A program made the position numbers and the translations under genes. Positions 1 to 8,904 of a DNA stretch of 64,000 bases are shown here, one piece after another. Origin of the DNA: RGIG5579 sp045590715. GTDB lineage: Bacteria > Bacillota > Clostridia > Oscillospirales > SIG627. The DNA lies in the NCBI GenBank assembly GCA_045590715.1, contig JAZNRO010000049.1, positions 3,465-67,464 on the forward strand, written 5' to 3'. The notes below the pieces were generated by a model, which worked only from the letters and a program-made list of their open reading frames with translations, was not told the DNA's origin and did not search any database. Each line of letters opens with the position of its first letter. Within the stretch, counting starts at the first letter, position 1.

Positions 1-145
1 CGACGTATGCTTAAGTTCTCTTTCTCTGGTTGACAGAACCGGTGTAAAATCCATCATCACCCAGACTCTCACCGACGAAGAACTGGCAAAACTCCACGCT
101 TCTGCAGAAGCGCTGAAAGAAGTTATCAGAAGCGCCGGTCTGTAA
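1..145 (+). CDS. 3' end of L-lactate/malate dehydrogenase-family gene (partial)
   Basis: Only the last 47 codons are present (frame starts at base 2, stop TAA 143-145). The tail reads D-V-C-L-S, then V-D-R-T-G-V-K, then an L-T-D-E-E-L segment and a closing helix H-A-S-A-E-A-L-K-E-V-I. This matches the C-terminal strand and helix of the lactate/malate dehydrogenase family (NAD-dependent 2-hydroxyacid oxidoreductases). Lactate and malate enzymes cannot be separated from this end, because the substrate-specificity loop lies outside the window. The fumarase and fumarate-reductase operon that follows makes malate dehydrogenase attractive, but that is inference from context only. Confidence 0.6.
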   Translation, partial: DVCLSSLSLVDRTGVKSIITQTLTDEELAKLHASAEALKEVIRSAGL

Positions 146-195
146 AGAAAAGCGATCAAAGAAAAAGCATTTTCTTTCGGTAAAAAACTTGCAAA

Positions 196-235
196 CAAAA
201 AAGAAGAAGCAACACGCTTCTTCTTTTTTTATTTT
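196..235. terminator. Rho-independent terminator, probably bidirectional
   Basis: AAGAAGAAGC (201-210) pairs with GCTTCTTCTT (216-225) around a 5-nt loop. A T-run follows on the plus strand, and a T-rich stretch follows on the minus strand. It sits between the converging dehydrogenase and MATE genes. Confidence 0.75.
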
Positions 236-260
236 TTTATATATTAAAATATGAAACAAG

Positions 261-1619
261 TTACTGTTCTTCCTTCAAAGATTTCAGTACCTTTACCATC
301 AAAAAGCTGGAGATCAGAAGAGTGATCGTATCCGCCACAAGCTGGGTGGAAACCACACCGTAAAGGCCGAAAATGGAGTTTAAAAGGAAGAGCAAAGGAA
401 TATTTACAAGACCCTGACGGCAAACGGAAAGAACAAGAGATTCTCTGCCTTTTCCCATTGCCTGCAGAGAGAAGGTTGCCAGGAGATTCATAAACATCAA
501 AGGGGTTGCCAGACAGCAGATGCGAAGGAAATTTTCGCCCAGTGCCACAGTTTTTGCATCACCGATAAAGAAGGTAACGATCTCTTTTGCGAAAATTTCG
601 AAAAAGAACACGCAAATAAGGGAAAAAGCAACACCGGCGATACGGCAGGCGGAAATAACTTTTTTCATTCTTTCTCTATCTCCGGAGCCGTAGTTATAAG
701 CCACCAGAGGAACCATACCCTGGCAAAGGCCCATGCCTACGTTCAAGGGAAGCATATCGATTTTTTTTACAATGCCCAATGCCGCAAGTTCAATATCGCC
801 GTAACCGGAAGAAAGCTGATTTAAAAAGACGTTGGAAAGACTGGCAAGGAAAGCCGCCAATGCGGAAGGAATACCGATGGCCAAAATGTCTTTCACATAT
901 CGAAGGCCTTTTAAAATATGGCGGGGAGAAATGGACAAAACGGTTTTTCCCCGAAGGTGACGGAAAACAATGAGAAAATAAACAAGGCTGATCACGTTAG
1001 AAAGGCAAGTTGCCATTGCCGCGCCTGTCACTTCCTGACCTTTGGGAAGAATGAGAAACATAAAAACAGGGTCCAGGATAATATTGATGACACCGCCAAG
1101 ACCCAGACCGATGCTGGCGTATTTCGCATAACCCTCGCTTCTCAAAAGATGCGAAAGGGCCATACTGAGGGTAGCGGGAACACCGCCGATCACAATGACG
1201 TAAAGCGTATACGAAAAAGCAAAATCATAAGTATTGCTGCTGGCACCTACCGTCTTTAAAATGGGCTCGGAGAAAAACAGACAAGCGGCCGAATACAAAA
1301 GGGTAACGGCGATGGTACCGTAAAAGCTGACGGAAGATACTTTTTTTGCTTCTTCCCCCTGTCCTTTTCCCAAAAGACGGGAGATTAAGCTACCGCCGCC
1401 CACACCGAAAAGGTTAGAAAGGGCGCACATGACAAAAAACAAAACGAAGGCAATGGTAGATGCGGCCACTTTATAAGGGTCATTGGTAAGACCGATGAAG
1501 AAGGTATCCGCCAGATTATAGATCATACTGATCAGCTGACTGATAATGGTGGGAATTGCAAGGGTTGCAAGTGCCTTGGGTACCGGCATTTTTTCAAACA
1601 GTTCTTTTTTCTTATCCAT
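261..1619 (-). CDS. MATE family efflux transporter
   Basis: Multidrug/toxin exporter of the MATE family (cation-coupled antiport across the cytoplasmic membrane). The protein has about 452 residues and twelve hydrophobic segments. The N-terminal stretch P-T-I-I-S-Q-L-I-S-M-I-Y-N-L-A-D-T-F-F-I-G is the classic MATE helix 1, followed by a G-V-G-G-G-S-L-I-S-R-L-L-G-K-G segment. I chose the ATG at 1617-1619, which has an AAAGGAAG ribosome site about 6 nt upstream; an in-frame TTG at 1643 has no good site. The substrate cannot be predicted. It is transcribed alone, from its own promoter (1656-1684). Confidence 0.9.
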   Translation of the reverse strand: MDKKKELFEKMPVPKALATLAIPTIISQLISMIYNLADTFFIGLTNDPYKVAASTIAFVLFFVMCALSNLFGVGGGSLISRLLGKGQGEEAKKVSSVSFYGTIAVTLLYSAACLFFSEPILKTVGASSNTYDFAFSYTLYVIVIGGVPATLSMALSHLLRSEGYAKYASIGLGLGGVINIILDPVFMFLILPKGQEVTGAAMATCLSNVISLVYFLIVFRHLRGKTVLSISPRHILKGLRYVKDILAIGIPSALAAFLASLSNVFLNQLSSGYGDIELAALGIVKKIDMLPLNVGMGLCQGMVPLVAYNYGSGDRERMKKVISACRIAGVAFSLICVFFFEIFAKEIVTFFIGDAKTVALGENFLRICCLATPLMFMNLLATFSLQAMGKGRESLVLSVCRQGLVNIPLLFLLNSIFGLYGVVSTQLVADTITLLISSFLMVKVLKSLKEEQ

Positions 1620-1655
1620 ACGGATCTTCCTTTCTGGTTTCAAAAAACAAAGGGG

Positions 1656-1684
1656 ATTATATCACAAAAAAAGACAAAATGCAA
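1656..1684 (-). promoter_or_regulatory. Promoter of the MATE gene
   Basis: On the minus strand, -35 TTGCAT (1679-1684) and -10 TATAAT (1656-1661) are separated by exactly 17 bp. The rest of the 303-bp intergenic space (1620-1922) holds this promoter and the opposing fumC promoter, with AT-rich DNA between them. Confidence 0.7.
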
Positions 1685-1844
1685 GAAAAGACTACAACAA
1701 TCTTTCTGCCTTTTTCCCCTTTTTTCTTCCTTTTACTACGGCAAAAACAAAGCCTTTTTTCGCTTTCCGCTTTTTATTTTACAAAAATACATCAAATTAT
1801 CAAATTTTGGACTAAAAAATGCAAGGTTTTTGTCAAGAAAACTA

Positions 1845-1873
1845 TTGAAAAAAAAACATTTCTTTGATACAAT
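1845..1873 (+). promoter_or_regulatory. Promoter of the fumC-hdr-flx-frd operon
   Basis: -35 TTGAAA (1845-1850), 17-bp spacer, -10 TACAAT (1868-1873), about 50 bp upstream of the fumC start. No other convincing promoter or terminator was seen until 12043, so this probably drives the whole ten-gene operon. Confidence 0.65.
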
Positions 1874-1922
1874 ATACTAGATTAGGAATGTCGGCTTTCG
1901 ACCGGCAATAAGGAGGAAATAA

Positions 1923-3299
1923 ATGAACTATCGCATCGAACACGACTCTATGGGCGAAGTGAAGGTTCCCGCAGACAAATATTGGGCTGCGCAGACCGAA
2001 AGAAGCCACGAGAACTTCAAGATCGGCGTTGGCATCGAAACCATGCCCAGAGAAATCACCCGCGCTTTTGGTATTCTGAAAAAAGCGGCCGCTATGGCAA
2101 ACCACAATCTGAAGCCGGAAAAGATGACCGCAGAGAAACTGGAAGCCATCAAAACCGCTTGTGATGAAGTGATCTCCGGTTCTTTGAACGATCATTTCCC
2201 CTTGGTTGTATGGCAGACCGGCAGTGGCACCCAGTCCAACATGAATGCAAACGAAGTCATCGCAAACCGCGGAAACGAGATCGCCGGCAAAAAGCTTCTC
2301 CACCCCAACGATGATATCAATAGGTCCCAGAGCACCAAGGACACCTTCCCCACTGCCATGCACATTGCCGCAGTAGAGATCGTGGAAAACAAGCTCTTCC
2401 CCGCAATGGACCTTCTCATTTCCACTCTCATCCGTCTGGAAAAAGAAAACGAAGGCATCGTAAAAAGCGGCAGAACCCATCTGCAGGACGCTACCCCCGT
2501 TACCTTCTCCCAGGAGATCTCCGGCTGGAGAAGCAGTCTGGAAAAGGATAAGGAACTTCTGAAAGCTTCCCTTACCCATCTCCACGAACTGGCACTGGGC
2601 GGCACCGCCGTTGGTACGGGACTGAACACCCCCAAGGGATTTGATAAAGAAGTAGCAAAGGCTGTTTCCGAAATTACCGGAAAAGAATTTGTTACCGCTC
2701 CCAATAAATTCCACGCTCTCACTTCCAAAGACGAACTGGTATTTGCTCACGGTGCTATGAAAGCACTGGCAGCAGACCTGATGAAGATCGCAAACGATAT
2801 CCGCTGGCTGGCCAGTGGCCCCACACTTGCTATCGGTGAGATCTTCATTCCCGAAAACGAGCCCGGTTCTTCCATTATGCCCGGTAAGGTAAACCCCACC
2901 CAGTGCGAAGCAGTTACCATGGTAGCCGTACAGGTTATGGGTAACGACGTAGCCGTTGGTATGGCAGCAAGCCAGGGCAACTTTGAACTGAACGTGTTTA
3001 TGCCCGTGTGCATTTACAACTTCCTCCAGTCTGCCCGTCTTCTGGCTGAGTCTATCGTTTCCTTTAATGATAACTGCGTTACCGGAATCCGCGCAAACCG
3101 CGAAAAGATGCATGCAAACCTCCACAACTCTCTGATGCTGGTAACGGCTCTCAATCCTTACATCGGATATGAAAACGCCGCAAAGACCGCAAAGAAAGCC
3201 TTCAAGGAAAACATTTCCCTGAAAGAAGCTTGCGTGGCCCTGGGCTTTTTGACCGCAGAAAAGTTTGACCAAGTTTTCCATCCTGAACAGATGGTTTAA
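1923..3299 (+). CDS. fumC: Fumarate hydratase, class II
   Basis: Catalyses the reversible hydration of fumarate to malate in the cytoplasm. At 458 aa it has the usual length for class II, the iron-free, oxygen-stable tetrameric enzyme. It shows the early motif W-Q-T-G-S-G-T-Q-S-N-M-N, the S-G-R-T-H-L-Q-D-A-T-P substrate segment, and the superfamily signature G-S-S-I-M-P-G-K-V-N-P carrying the catalytic serine loop. The start is supported by AAGGAGG about 7 nt upstream. It is the first gene of an operon that ends with a fumarate-reductase-like pair. In this setting it most plausibly makes fumarate from malate for use as electron acceptor. Confidence 0.95.
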   Translation: MNYRIEHDSMGEVKVPADKYWAAQTERSHENFKIGVGIETMPREITRAFGILKKAAAMANHNLKPEKMTAEKLEAIKTACDEVISGSLNDHFPLVVWQTGSGTQSNMNANEVIANRGNEIAGKKLLHPNDDINRSQSTKDTFPTAMHIAAVEIVENKLFPAMDLLISTLIRLEKENEGIVKSGRTHLQDATPVTFSQEISGWRSSLEKDKELLKASLTHLHELALGGTAVGTGLNTPKGFDKEVAKAVSEITGKEFVTAPNKFHALTSKDELVFAHGAMKALAADLMKIANDIRWLASGPTLAIGEIFIPENEPGSSIMPGKVNPTQCEAVTMVAVQVMGNDVAVGMAASQGNFELNVFMPVCIYNFLQSARLLAESIVSFNDNCVTGIRANREKMHANLHNSLMLVTALNPYIGYENAAKTAKKAFKENISLKEACVALGFLTAEKFDQVFHPEQMV

Positions 3300-3323
3300 T
3301 ATAAAATAGAAAGGAACTCTGAT

Positions 3324-4100
3324 ATGGTTTTTCAATACTACCCCGGTTGTACCTTAAGAACCAAGGCAAAAGAACTTGACCGCAAGGCAAGACTCTGTGC
3401 CGAGGCTTTGGGCGTGACCCTGAATGAAACTCCCGAATGGCAGTGCTGCGGCGGTTGTTACCCCGTGGCAAAAGACGAGATCGCGACCAAGCTTTCCGCT
3501 GTCCGCACCATGATGGCAGCGCGTGACGCCGGAATGCCCGTTGTAACCGTTTGCTCTGCTTGTCACAACGTATTAAAGAGAGTCAATAACGATATGAAGA
3601 CCGATGCAGTGATCGCTGATCGCGTTAATCGTTATATGAAGAACGAAACTCCCTACCTGGGAGAAGGCGAAGTTCTTCACTTTATCGAAATGCTCCGTGA
3701 CAAAGTGGGATTTGATAAGATCCGTGAAATGGTAAAGAACCCTCTCACCGGAAGAAAGATCGGCGCCTACTACGGCTGTCTGCTCCTCCGTCCCGGCAAG
3801 GTAATGGCATTTGACGATCCCGAAAACCCCACCATCATCGAGGACTTTATCCGCGCACTGGGTGCAGATCCCGTGATCTATCCCTATCGCAATGAGTGCT
3901 GCGGCGCTTACGTGACTCTGGAGAATAAGGAAAGCGCAGTAAAGAAATCCGGCGCTGTCCTCCACTCTGCTGCTGCAAATGGCGCAGAATGTGTGATCAC
4001 CGCTTGTCCCCTTTGCCTTTACAATCTGCAGAAGTCCGGCGGAGAAATTCCTGCCGTCTACTTTACCGAGCTTCTCGCCGAAGCTTTGGGAATCGAATAA
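3324..4100 (+). CDS. hdrB: Heterodisulfide reductase subunit B-like protein (two CCG domains)
   Basis: HdrB family, 258 aa. Two cysteine-rich CCG domains are visible. The first has C9, C41-C42, C77 and C80 (C-x31-CC-x34-CxxC). The second has the Y-Y-G-C, N-E-C-C-G and C-P-L-C elements. In methanogens these domains bind the two noncubane [4Fe-4S] clusters that reduce the CoM-S-S-CoB disulfide. In non-methanogens HdrB homologues pass electrons to other disulfides or partner reductases. It starts 24 nt after fumC with an AAAGGA ribosome site and is followed by hdrC after 9 nt. Because the operon carries a fumarate-reductase-like pair that lacks CCG domains, HdrB may be the contact point to it (inference). 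Confidence 0.88.
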   Translation: MVFQYYPGCTLRTKAKELDRKARLCAEALGVTLNETPEWQCCGGCYPVAKDEIATKLSAVRTMMAARDAGMPVVTVCSACHNVLKRVNNDMKTDAVIADRVNRYMKNETPYLGEGEVLHFIEMLRDKVGFDKIREMVKNPLTGRKIGAYYGCLLLRPGKVMAFDDPENPTIIEDFIRALGADPVIYPYRNECCGAYVTLENKESAVKKSGAVLHSAAANGAECVITACPLCLYNLQKSGGEIPAVYFTELLAEALGIE

Positions 4101-4109
4101 GGAGGCATT

Positions 4110-4496
4110 ATGGAACAGAAGTTTTTGAAAGAACAGATCCTTCGTATGAGCGGTGTAAACCCCCGCAAGTGTATGAAATGCGGTAAGTGCAGTGGAACCT
4201 GTCCCTCCTACGAGGAAATGGAATTCCATCCCCACCAGTTCGTATACATGGTGGAAAACGGAGATATCGAGCCTTTGATGGCTTCCAAATCTCTTTATCA
4301 GTGTCTGACCTGCTTTGCCTGTGTGGAGCGTTGCCCCCGTCAGGTAGAGCCTGCAAAACTCATTGAAGCGGTTCGTCTTGCTACCATCCGTCAGCAGGGC
4401 AAGAACCACTTAAAGCCCGACAGTCTCCCCGCTCTTTTAGACGAGGATATGCCTCAGCAGGCACTGGTGTCTGCCATGAGAAAATACGCAAAATAG
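4110..4496 (+). CDS. hdrC: Heterodisulfide reductase subunit C-like ferredoxin
   Basis: HdrC family, 128 aa, with two [4Fe-4S] motifs: C-M-K-C-G-K-C-S-G-T-C-P near residue 20 and C-L-T-C-F-A-C-V-E-R-C-P near residue 70, in a mainly helical protein. It wires electrons from HdrA to HdrB in the soluble Hdr complex. AGGAGG precedes the start, and hdrA follows after 9 nt. Length and cysteine spacing are ordinary for the family. Confidence 0.88.
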   Translation: MEQKFLKEQILRMSGVNPRKCMKCGKCSGTCPSYEEMEFHPHQFVYMVENGDIEPLMASKSLYQCLTCFACVERCPRQVEPAKLIEAVRLATIRQQGKNHLKPDSLPALLDEDMPQQALVSAMRKYAK

Positions 4497-4505
4497 GAGG
4501 ACGAT

Positions 4506-6497
4506 ATGCAAAGAATCGGCGTTTTCGTTTGCTGGTGTGGTAGTAATATCGCCGCAACCGTTGATGTAAAAGCCGTTGCTGAAGCTCTTTCCAAAGAGCC
4601 CGGCGTGGTTTATTACGAAGATTATCAGTACATGTGCTCCGAGGAAGAACAGAACAAGATCAAGAATGCCATCCGTGATTACAAGCTCACCGGTGCCGTT
4701 GTCTGCTCCTGCTCTCCCCGTATGCACGAAAACACCTTCCGCAAGGCCGCAGCTGCCGCAGGAGTAAACTCCTTTATGGTAGAGATCGCCAATATCCGTG
4801 AGCAGTGCTCCTGGATCCACAAGGATAAACAGAGTGCTACCGAAAAAGCGATCATTCTCGGTAGAGCCGCCATTGCAAAGGTACATTTGAACACTCCCCT
4901 TACCGCCGGAGAAAGCCCGGTCGTAAAGAGAGCATTGGTTATCGGTGGCGGTATCGCCGGTATCCAGACTGCACTTGACATTGCAGATGCAGGATTTGAA
5001 GTAGACATCGTGGAAAAGAAGCCTACCGTCGGCGGTAAGATGAGCCAGATCGACAAGACCTTTCCCACCCTGGACTGTGCTGCTTGTATCCTGACTCCCA
5101 AAATGGTAGACGTAGCCCAGAACGAAAAGATCCGCATCTTCGCCTTCAGTGAAGTGGATTCCGTAAAGGGCTTTGTAGGTAACTTTAACGTATCCATCCG
5201 CCGCAAGGCAAGATACGTTGACGAAGTGAAGTGTACGGGCTGCGGTCTTTGTACCGAAAAGTGCCCCCAGAAAAAGGTTCCCAACGATTTCAACTTAGGT
5301 CTGGATCAGAAGAGAGCCATTTACATTCCCTTCGCTCAGGCAGTTCCGAAGGTTGCAACCATTGACCCCGACTACTGTACCATGCTGAAGACCGGCAAGT
5401 GCGGTGTCTGCGCCAAGGTTTGTACCGCCGGTGCTATTGACTACAAGCAACAGGATACTTTCGTAGAAGAACAGTACGGTGCTATCGTAGTTGCAACCGG
5501 CTTTAACCCCATTGAACTAAAGAAATACGACGAGTTTGCTTACTCCCAGTCTCCCGACGTTATCACCTCCCTGGAATTTGAACGCATTACCAATGCGGCA
5601 GGTCCCACCGGCGGCGTACTCCTTCGTCCTTCCGACGGAGAGCATCCTCACAAGATCGTATTCGTTCAGTGTGTCGGTAGCCGTGAAGACGGTAACGGTT
5701 GCGGTAAGACTTACTGCTCCAAGATCTGCTGTATGTATACCGCAAAGCACGCCATGCTGACCCGCGAAAAATATCCGGATACCGAAGTTTACGTATTCTA
5801 CATTGACGTTCGTACTCCCGGTAAGAACTTTGATGAGTTCTACCGCAGAGCCGTAGAAGAATACGGCGTTCACTACATCAAGGGTATGGTTGGTAAGGTT
5901 TCTCCCGAAAACGGAAAACTTATGGTGCGCGCTTCCGATCTGATCGAAGGCAAGCAGATGACCATTGACGCTGACCTTGTGGTTCTGGCAGCTGCCATTG
6001 AGCCCGACAAATCCGCCCGTCCTTTGGCTACCATGCTCACCGCTTCCATGGATACCAACGACTTCTTTACCGAAGCACATCCCAAGCTCCGTCCTGTAGA
6101 AAGCCCCACCGCCGGCATCTTCCTTTCCGGTTGCTGCCAGGGACCCAAGGACATTCCCGAAACCGTTGCCCAGGCTTCCGCTTGTGCCGCAAAGGTTATC
6201 GGACTTCTGGCAAAAGATACCCTTACCTGCAACGCTTGTGTTGCTCATTCTAACGAAATGCTCTGTAACGGATGTTCCTCCTGTGAAAAGGTATGTCCCT
6301 ACGGCGCTATCACCTACGAAGAAAAAGAATTCCGTATGCCCGATCGCACCACCAAGGTTCGCAGAGTGGCAAGCGTGAACCCGGCTGTATGTCAGGGATG
6401 CGGTGCTTGTACTGTTGCTTGTCCCAGCGGTGCTATGGACCTTCACGGATTCTCTAACAGACAAATCATGGCGGAGGTAGATGCAATATGCAAGTAG
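4506..6497 (+). CDS. hdrA: Heterodisulfide reductase subunit A-like flavoprotein
   Basis: HdrA carries the FAD at which electrons are bifurcated in known Hdr complexes. The 663-aa protein has, in order: an N-terminal thioredoxin-reductase-like extension with C-W-C-G and C-S-C-S-P cysteines; the FAD Rossmann motif G-G-G-I-A-G near residue 147; the conserved T-L-D-C-A-A-C-I-L-T-P segment; a first ferredoxin insert (C-T-G-C-G-L-C-T-E-K-C-P and C-G-V-C-A-K-V-C); and a C-terminal 2x[4Fe-4S] ferredoxin domain (C-N-G-C-S-S-C-E-K-V-C-P, C-Q-G-C-G-A-C-T-V-A-C-P). It lacks a selenocysteine position. Its 3' end overlaps the next gene by 10 nt, which suggests translational coupling to the FlxD-like subunit. 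Confidence 0.92.
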   Translation: MQRIGVFVCWCGSNIAATVDVKAVAEALSKEPGVVYYEDYQYMCSEEEQNKIKNAIRDYKLTGAVVCSCSPRMHENTFRKAAAAAGVNSFMVEIANIREQCSWIHKDKQSATEKAIILGRAAIAKVHLNTPLTAGESPVVKRALVIGGGIAGIQTALDIADAGFEVDIVEKKPTVGGKMSQIDKTFPTLDCAACILTPKMVDVAQNEKIRIFAFSEVDSVKGFVGNFNVSIRRKARYVDEVKCTGCGLCTEKCPQKKVPNDFNLGLDQKRAIYIPFAQAVPKVATIDPDYCTMLKTGKCGVCAKVCTAGAIDYKQQDTFVEEQYGAIVVATGFNPIELKKYDEFAYSQSPDVITSLEFERITNAAGPTGGVLLRPSDGEHPHKIVFVQCVGSREDGNGCGKTYCSKICCMYTAKHAMLTREKYPDTEVYVFYIDVRTPGKNFDEFYRRAVEEYGVHYIKGMVGKVSPENGKLMVRASDLIEGKQMTIDADLVVLAAAIEPDKSARPLATMLTASMDTNDFFTEAHPKLRPVESPTAGIFLSGCCQGPKDIPETVAQASACAAKVIGLLAKDTLTCNACVAHSNEMLCNGCSSCEKVCPYGAITYEEKEFRMPDRTTKVRRVASVNPAVCQGCGACTVACPSGAMDLHGFSNRQIMAEVDAICK

Positions 6498-6925
6498 AAA
6501 AGAAGTTTGAGCCCACCATCGTAGCATTCTGCTGCAACTGGTGTTCCTACGCAGGCGCTGACCTTTCCGGTACCAACCGTCTTCAGTACCCTGCCAACGT
6601 AAAGATCATTCGTGTTCCCTGCTCCTGCAGAGTAAACCCCATGTTCATTCTCCGCGCCTTCCAGAGAGGCGCAGACGGTGTTATCCTTTGCGGATGCCAC
6701 CCCGGTGACTGTCACTACACCACCGGTAACTACTACGCCCGTCGCCGTATGACTCTCTTCTTCTCCATGCTGAACTTCCTTGGCATCGAGAAAGACAGAG
6801 TTCGTCTGGAATGGGTCAGCGCCGCAGAAGGCGCGAAATTTGCCGCCACCATGAACGAATTTGTTGAAACCGTTACGAAACTTGGTGAAAACAGAAGATT
6901 GGAGGATTTGAGATGCAAAAAGTAA
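6488..6925 (+). CDS. MvhD/FlxD-like [2Fe-2S] electron-transfer subunit
   Basis: Family of methyl-viologen-reducing hydrogenase delta subunit, 145 aa. Conserved cysteines are at C-C-N-W-C (residues 15-19), C-S-C-R (about 46-48) and G-C-H-P-G-D-C-H. In methanogens MvhD links hydrogenase to HdrA. In the bacterial Flx-Hdr complexes FlxD links the NADH-oxidising module to HdrA. No hydrogenase gene lies nearby and an NAD(H)-binding gene does, so the FlxD role fits best. It overlaps hdrA by 10 nt and the next gene by 13 nt. Confidence 0.85.
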   Translation: MQVEKKFEPTIVAFCCNWCSYAGADLSGTNRLQYPANVKIIRVPCSCRVNPMFILRAFQRGADGVILCGCHPGDCHYTTGNYYARRRMTLFFSMLNFLGIEKDRVRLEWVSAAEGAKFAATMNEFVETVTKLGENRRLEDLRCKK

Positions 6926-7881
6926 TTCGTGAAAAAGCCAAAGATCTTCTCTCTTCCGGCAAGGTAGACCGAGTACTGGGCTGGACCGAAGGCGAATTCT
7001 TCTACGACCAGACTCCCGAAGTATTCAAGACCGCGGAAGAAATTGAAAAAGGATTCGTTTATAACGGATTCTCCGGTGCTAACCTTTCCAAGTACCTGGT
7101 AAAGGAAAGCCGCAAAGAAGGAAAGGTTGCCGTTTTCTTAAAACCCTGCGACACTTACTCCTTCAGCCAGCTTTTAAAAGAGCATCGCATTGCAAGAGAA
7201 AACGTATACGCCGTTGCCATCCCCTGCGAAGGAAAGCTTGACATCGAGCTGATCCGTGCAGAAGGCATCAAGGGTATTACCGCTATCACCGAAGAGGGCG
7301 ACGAAATTGTCATCACCACCCTTTACGGCGAAGAAAAACTGGCAAAAGAAAAAGCACTTGCCGAGCGCTGCAGAAACTGCAAGAGCAAAAAGCACGTGAT
7401 CTTTGACGAGATCATCGGCGAAGAAGGCGAAGAGGTTGAATCCGGCCGTTTCGATATGGTAGAAGAGCTTGAAAATATGACCGAAGAAGAAAGATTTCTC
7501 TTCTGGCAGAACGAGCTTTCCCGCTGTATCCGTTGTAACGCCTGCCGTAACGTTTGCCCTGCCTGCACCTGTGAAAAGTGTGTATTTGACAATGCCGCTT
7601 CCGGTATTGAAAGCAAGGCTCCCGCTTCTTCTTTTGAAGAACAGAACTTCCACATCATCCGCGCCTTCCACGTTGCCGGAAGATGTACCGACTGTGGCGA
7701 GTGCTCCAGAGTTTGTCCCCAGAGCATTCCCCTGCACCTTTTAAACCGCAAGTTTATCAAAGATATCAACGAGTTCTACGGTGACTACCAGGCCGGTAAA
7801 AATGCCGATGAACGTTATCCTTTGACCAACTACACCGTGGACGATATGGAACCGTCCGACGCTTTTCAGAAGGGAGAGTAA
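6913..7881 (+). CDS. FrhB-like / 4Fe-4S dicluster subunit (FlxB-like)
   Basis: 322 aa. The N-terminal half contains V-F-L-K-P-C-D-T and A-I-P-C-E-G-K, the proline-cysteine elements of the F420-hydrogenase/dehydrogenase beta-like fold. The C-terminal half has a C-R-N-C pair and then two ferredoxin motifs, C-I-R-C-N-A-C-R-N-V-C-P and C-T-D-C-G-E-C-S-R-V-C-P. An acidic linker (about residues 170-195) separates the halves. Position and architecture match the ferredoxin-like subunits of FlxABCD flavin oxidoreductases. It is likely an electron relay or the ferredoxin-interacting subunit. The exact equivalence to FlxB is inference. Confidence 0.72.
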   Translation: MQKVIREKAKDLLSSGKVDRVLGWTEGEFFYDQTPEVFKTAEEIEKGFVYNGFSGANLSKYLVKESRKEGKVAVFLKPCDTYSFSQLLKEHRIARENVYAVAIPCEGKLDIELIRAEGIKGITAITEEGDEIVITTLYGEEKLAKEKALAERCRNCKSKKHVIFDEIIGEEGEEVESGRFDMVEELENMTEEERFLFWQNELSRCIRCNACRNVCPACTCEKCVFDNAASGIESKAPASSFEEQNFHIIRAFHVAGRCTDCGECSRVCPQSIPLHLLNRKFIKDINEFYGDYQAGKNADERYPLTNYTVDDMEPSDAFQKGE

Positions 7882-7884
7882 ACA

Positions 7885-8904
7885 ATGAAAAAGATTAACG
7901 TTTCAAAACTCCCCGCTCTTCTTTCCGCTTTGGCCAAGAAAGAAGCTCTGTATCTGCCTGTTGACGGCAAAGCCGGCGCAGACTACAAGCGTTTTGAAGA
8001 GGGTGACACCCTTTCTACCGCGCTGAATACCAACAGAAGCGCAAAAGACTTCTTCTTCCCCCAGGTAGAAGATATGGCTTCCTTCAAAGTAGAAGGACAG
8101 AAGATCGAAGTTTTCGATACCAGAAAGGAAAACGAAGATTTCATCATCTTCGGTGCAAGAGCCTGTGACGTAAGAAGCTTTGACATTCTGGACAGAGTGT
8201 TCCTGGGCGCACCGGTAGACACCTTCTATCAGAACAGAAGAGAGCATGCGACCATCGTTTCCATCGCTTGTTCCAGACCCGAAGAAACCTGCTTCTGCGG
8301 CTCCTTCGGTATTGATGCGGCAAACCCCGCTGGTGATATCAGCGCAGTATACGTAGGCGACGAGCTCTACTTTACCGCTAACACCGACAAGGGCACCGCG
8401 CTTCTCGACAGCGTTTCCGACCTTCTGGAAGAAGGCGACGAAAAGAAAGCGGAGAAAGAAAAAGAAGCCATCAAGGAAACCTTGAAAAAGCTTCCCCTTC
8501 AGGATCTTCCCACCGATCACTTCAAGGCTGAAGACCTGATGGAGCACTTTGCCGATGCAAATTGGGCAGAGCTTTCCAAGGCTTGTCTGGGCTGCGGTAC
8601 TTGTACCTTCGTATGCCCCACCTGTCAGTGCTTTGACGTTCGCGATTTTGATACCGGACACGGCATTCAGCGTTATCGCTGCTGGGACTCCTGCATGTAT
8701 TCCGACTTTACTCAGATGGCGGCAGAAAACCCCAGACACACTCAGCTGGAAAGATTCCGCCAGAGATTTATGCACAAGCTGGTATACTACCCCGCCAACA
8801 ACGAAGGCATCTTCGGTTGCGTAGGCTGTGGCAGATGTCTTGCAAAATGCCCCATTAATATGAATATTGTAAAAGTAATGAAAAAGATTGGAGGGGACAA
8901 ATAA
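7885..8904 (+). CDS. 4Fe-4S dicluster protein, AsrA-like (FlxC-like)
   Basis: 339 aa, related to anaerobic sulfite reductase subunit A and to FlxC. It contains G-A-R-A-C-D-V-R-S-F (residues about 92-101), I-A-C-S-R-P-E-E-T-C-F-C-G-S, and two ferredoxin motifs, C-L-G-C-G-T-C-T-F-V-C-P-T-C and C-V-G-C-G-R-C-L-A-K-C-P. It probably carries electrons between the NADH-oxidising FAD subunit and the rest of the complex. The gene starts 3 nt after its neighbour and its stop overlaps the next start by one base. No sulfite reductase catalytic subunit (AsrC, sirohaem) is present, so a sulfite role is unlikely. Confidence 0.75.
   Translation: MKKINVSKLPALLSALAKKEALYLPVDGKAGADYKRFEEGDTLSTALNTNRSAKDFFFPQVEDMASFKVEGQKIEVFDTRKENEDFIIFGARACDVRSFDILDRVFLGAPVDTFYQNRREHATIVSIACSRPEETCFCGSFGIDAANPAGDISAVYVGDELYFTANTDKGTALLDSVSDLLEEGDEKKAEKEKEAIKETLKKLPLQDLPTDHFKAEDLMEHFADANWAELSKACLGCGTCTFVCPTCQCFDVRDFDTGHGIQRYRCWDSCMYSDFTQMAAENPRHTQLERFRQRFMHKLVYYPANNEGIFGCVGCGRCLAKCPINMNIVKVMKKIGGDK

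Noticed and set aside
1842..3335. 497-codon open frame antisense to fumC
   Set aside because: Mirror of a high-GC third-position coding gene; composition is cysteine- and glycine-rich without any family, and the opposite strand has a textbook fumarase.
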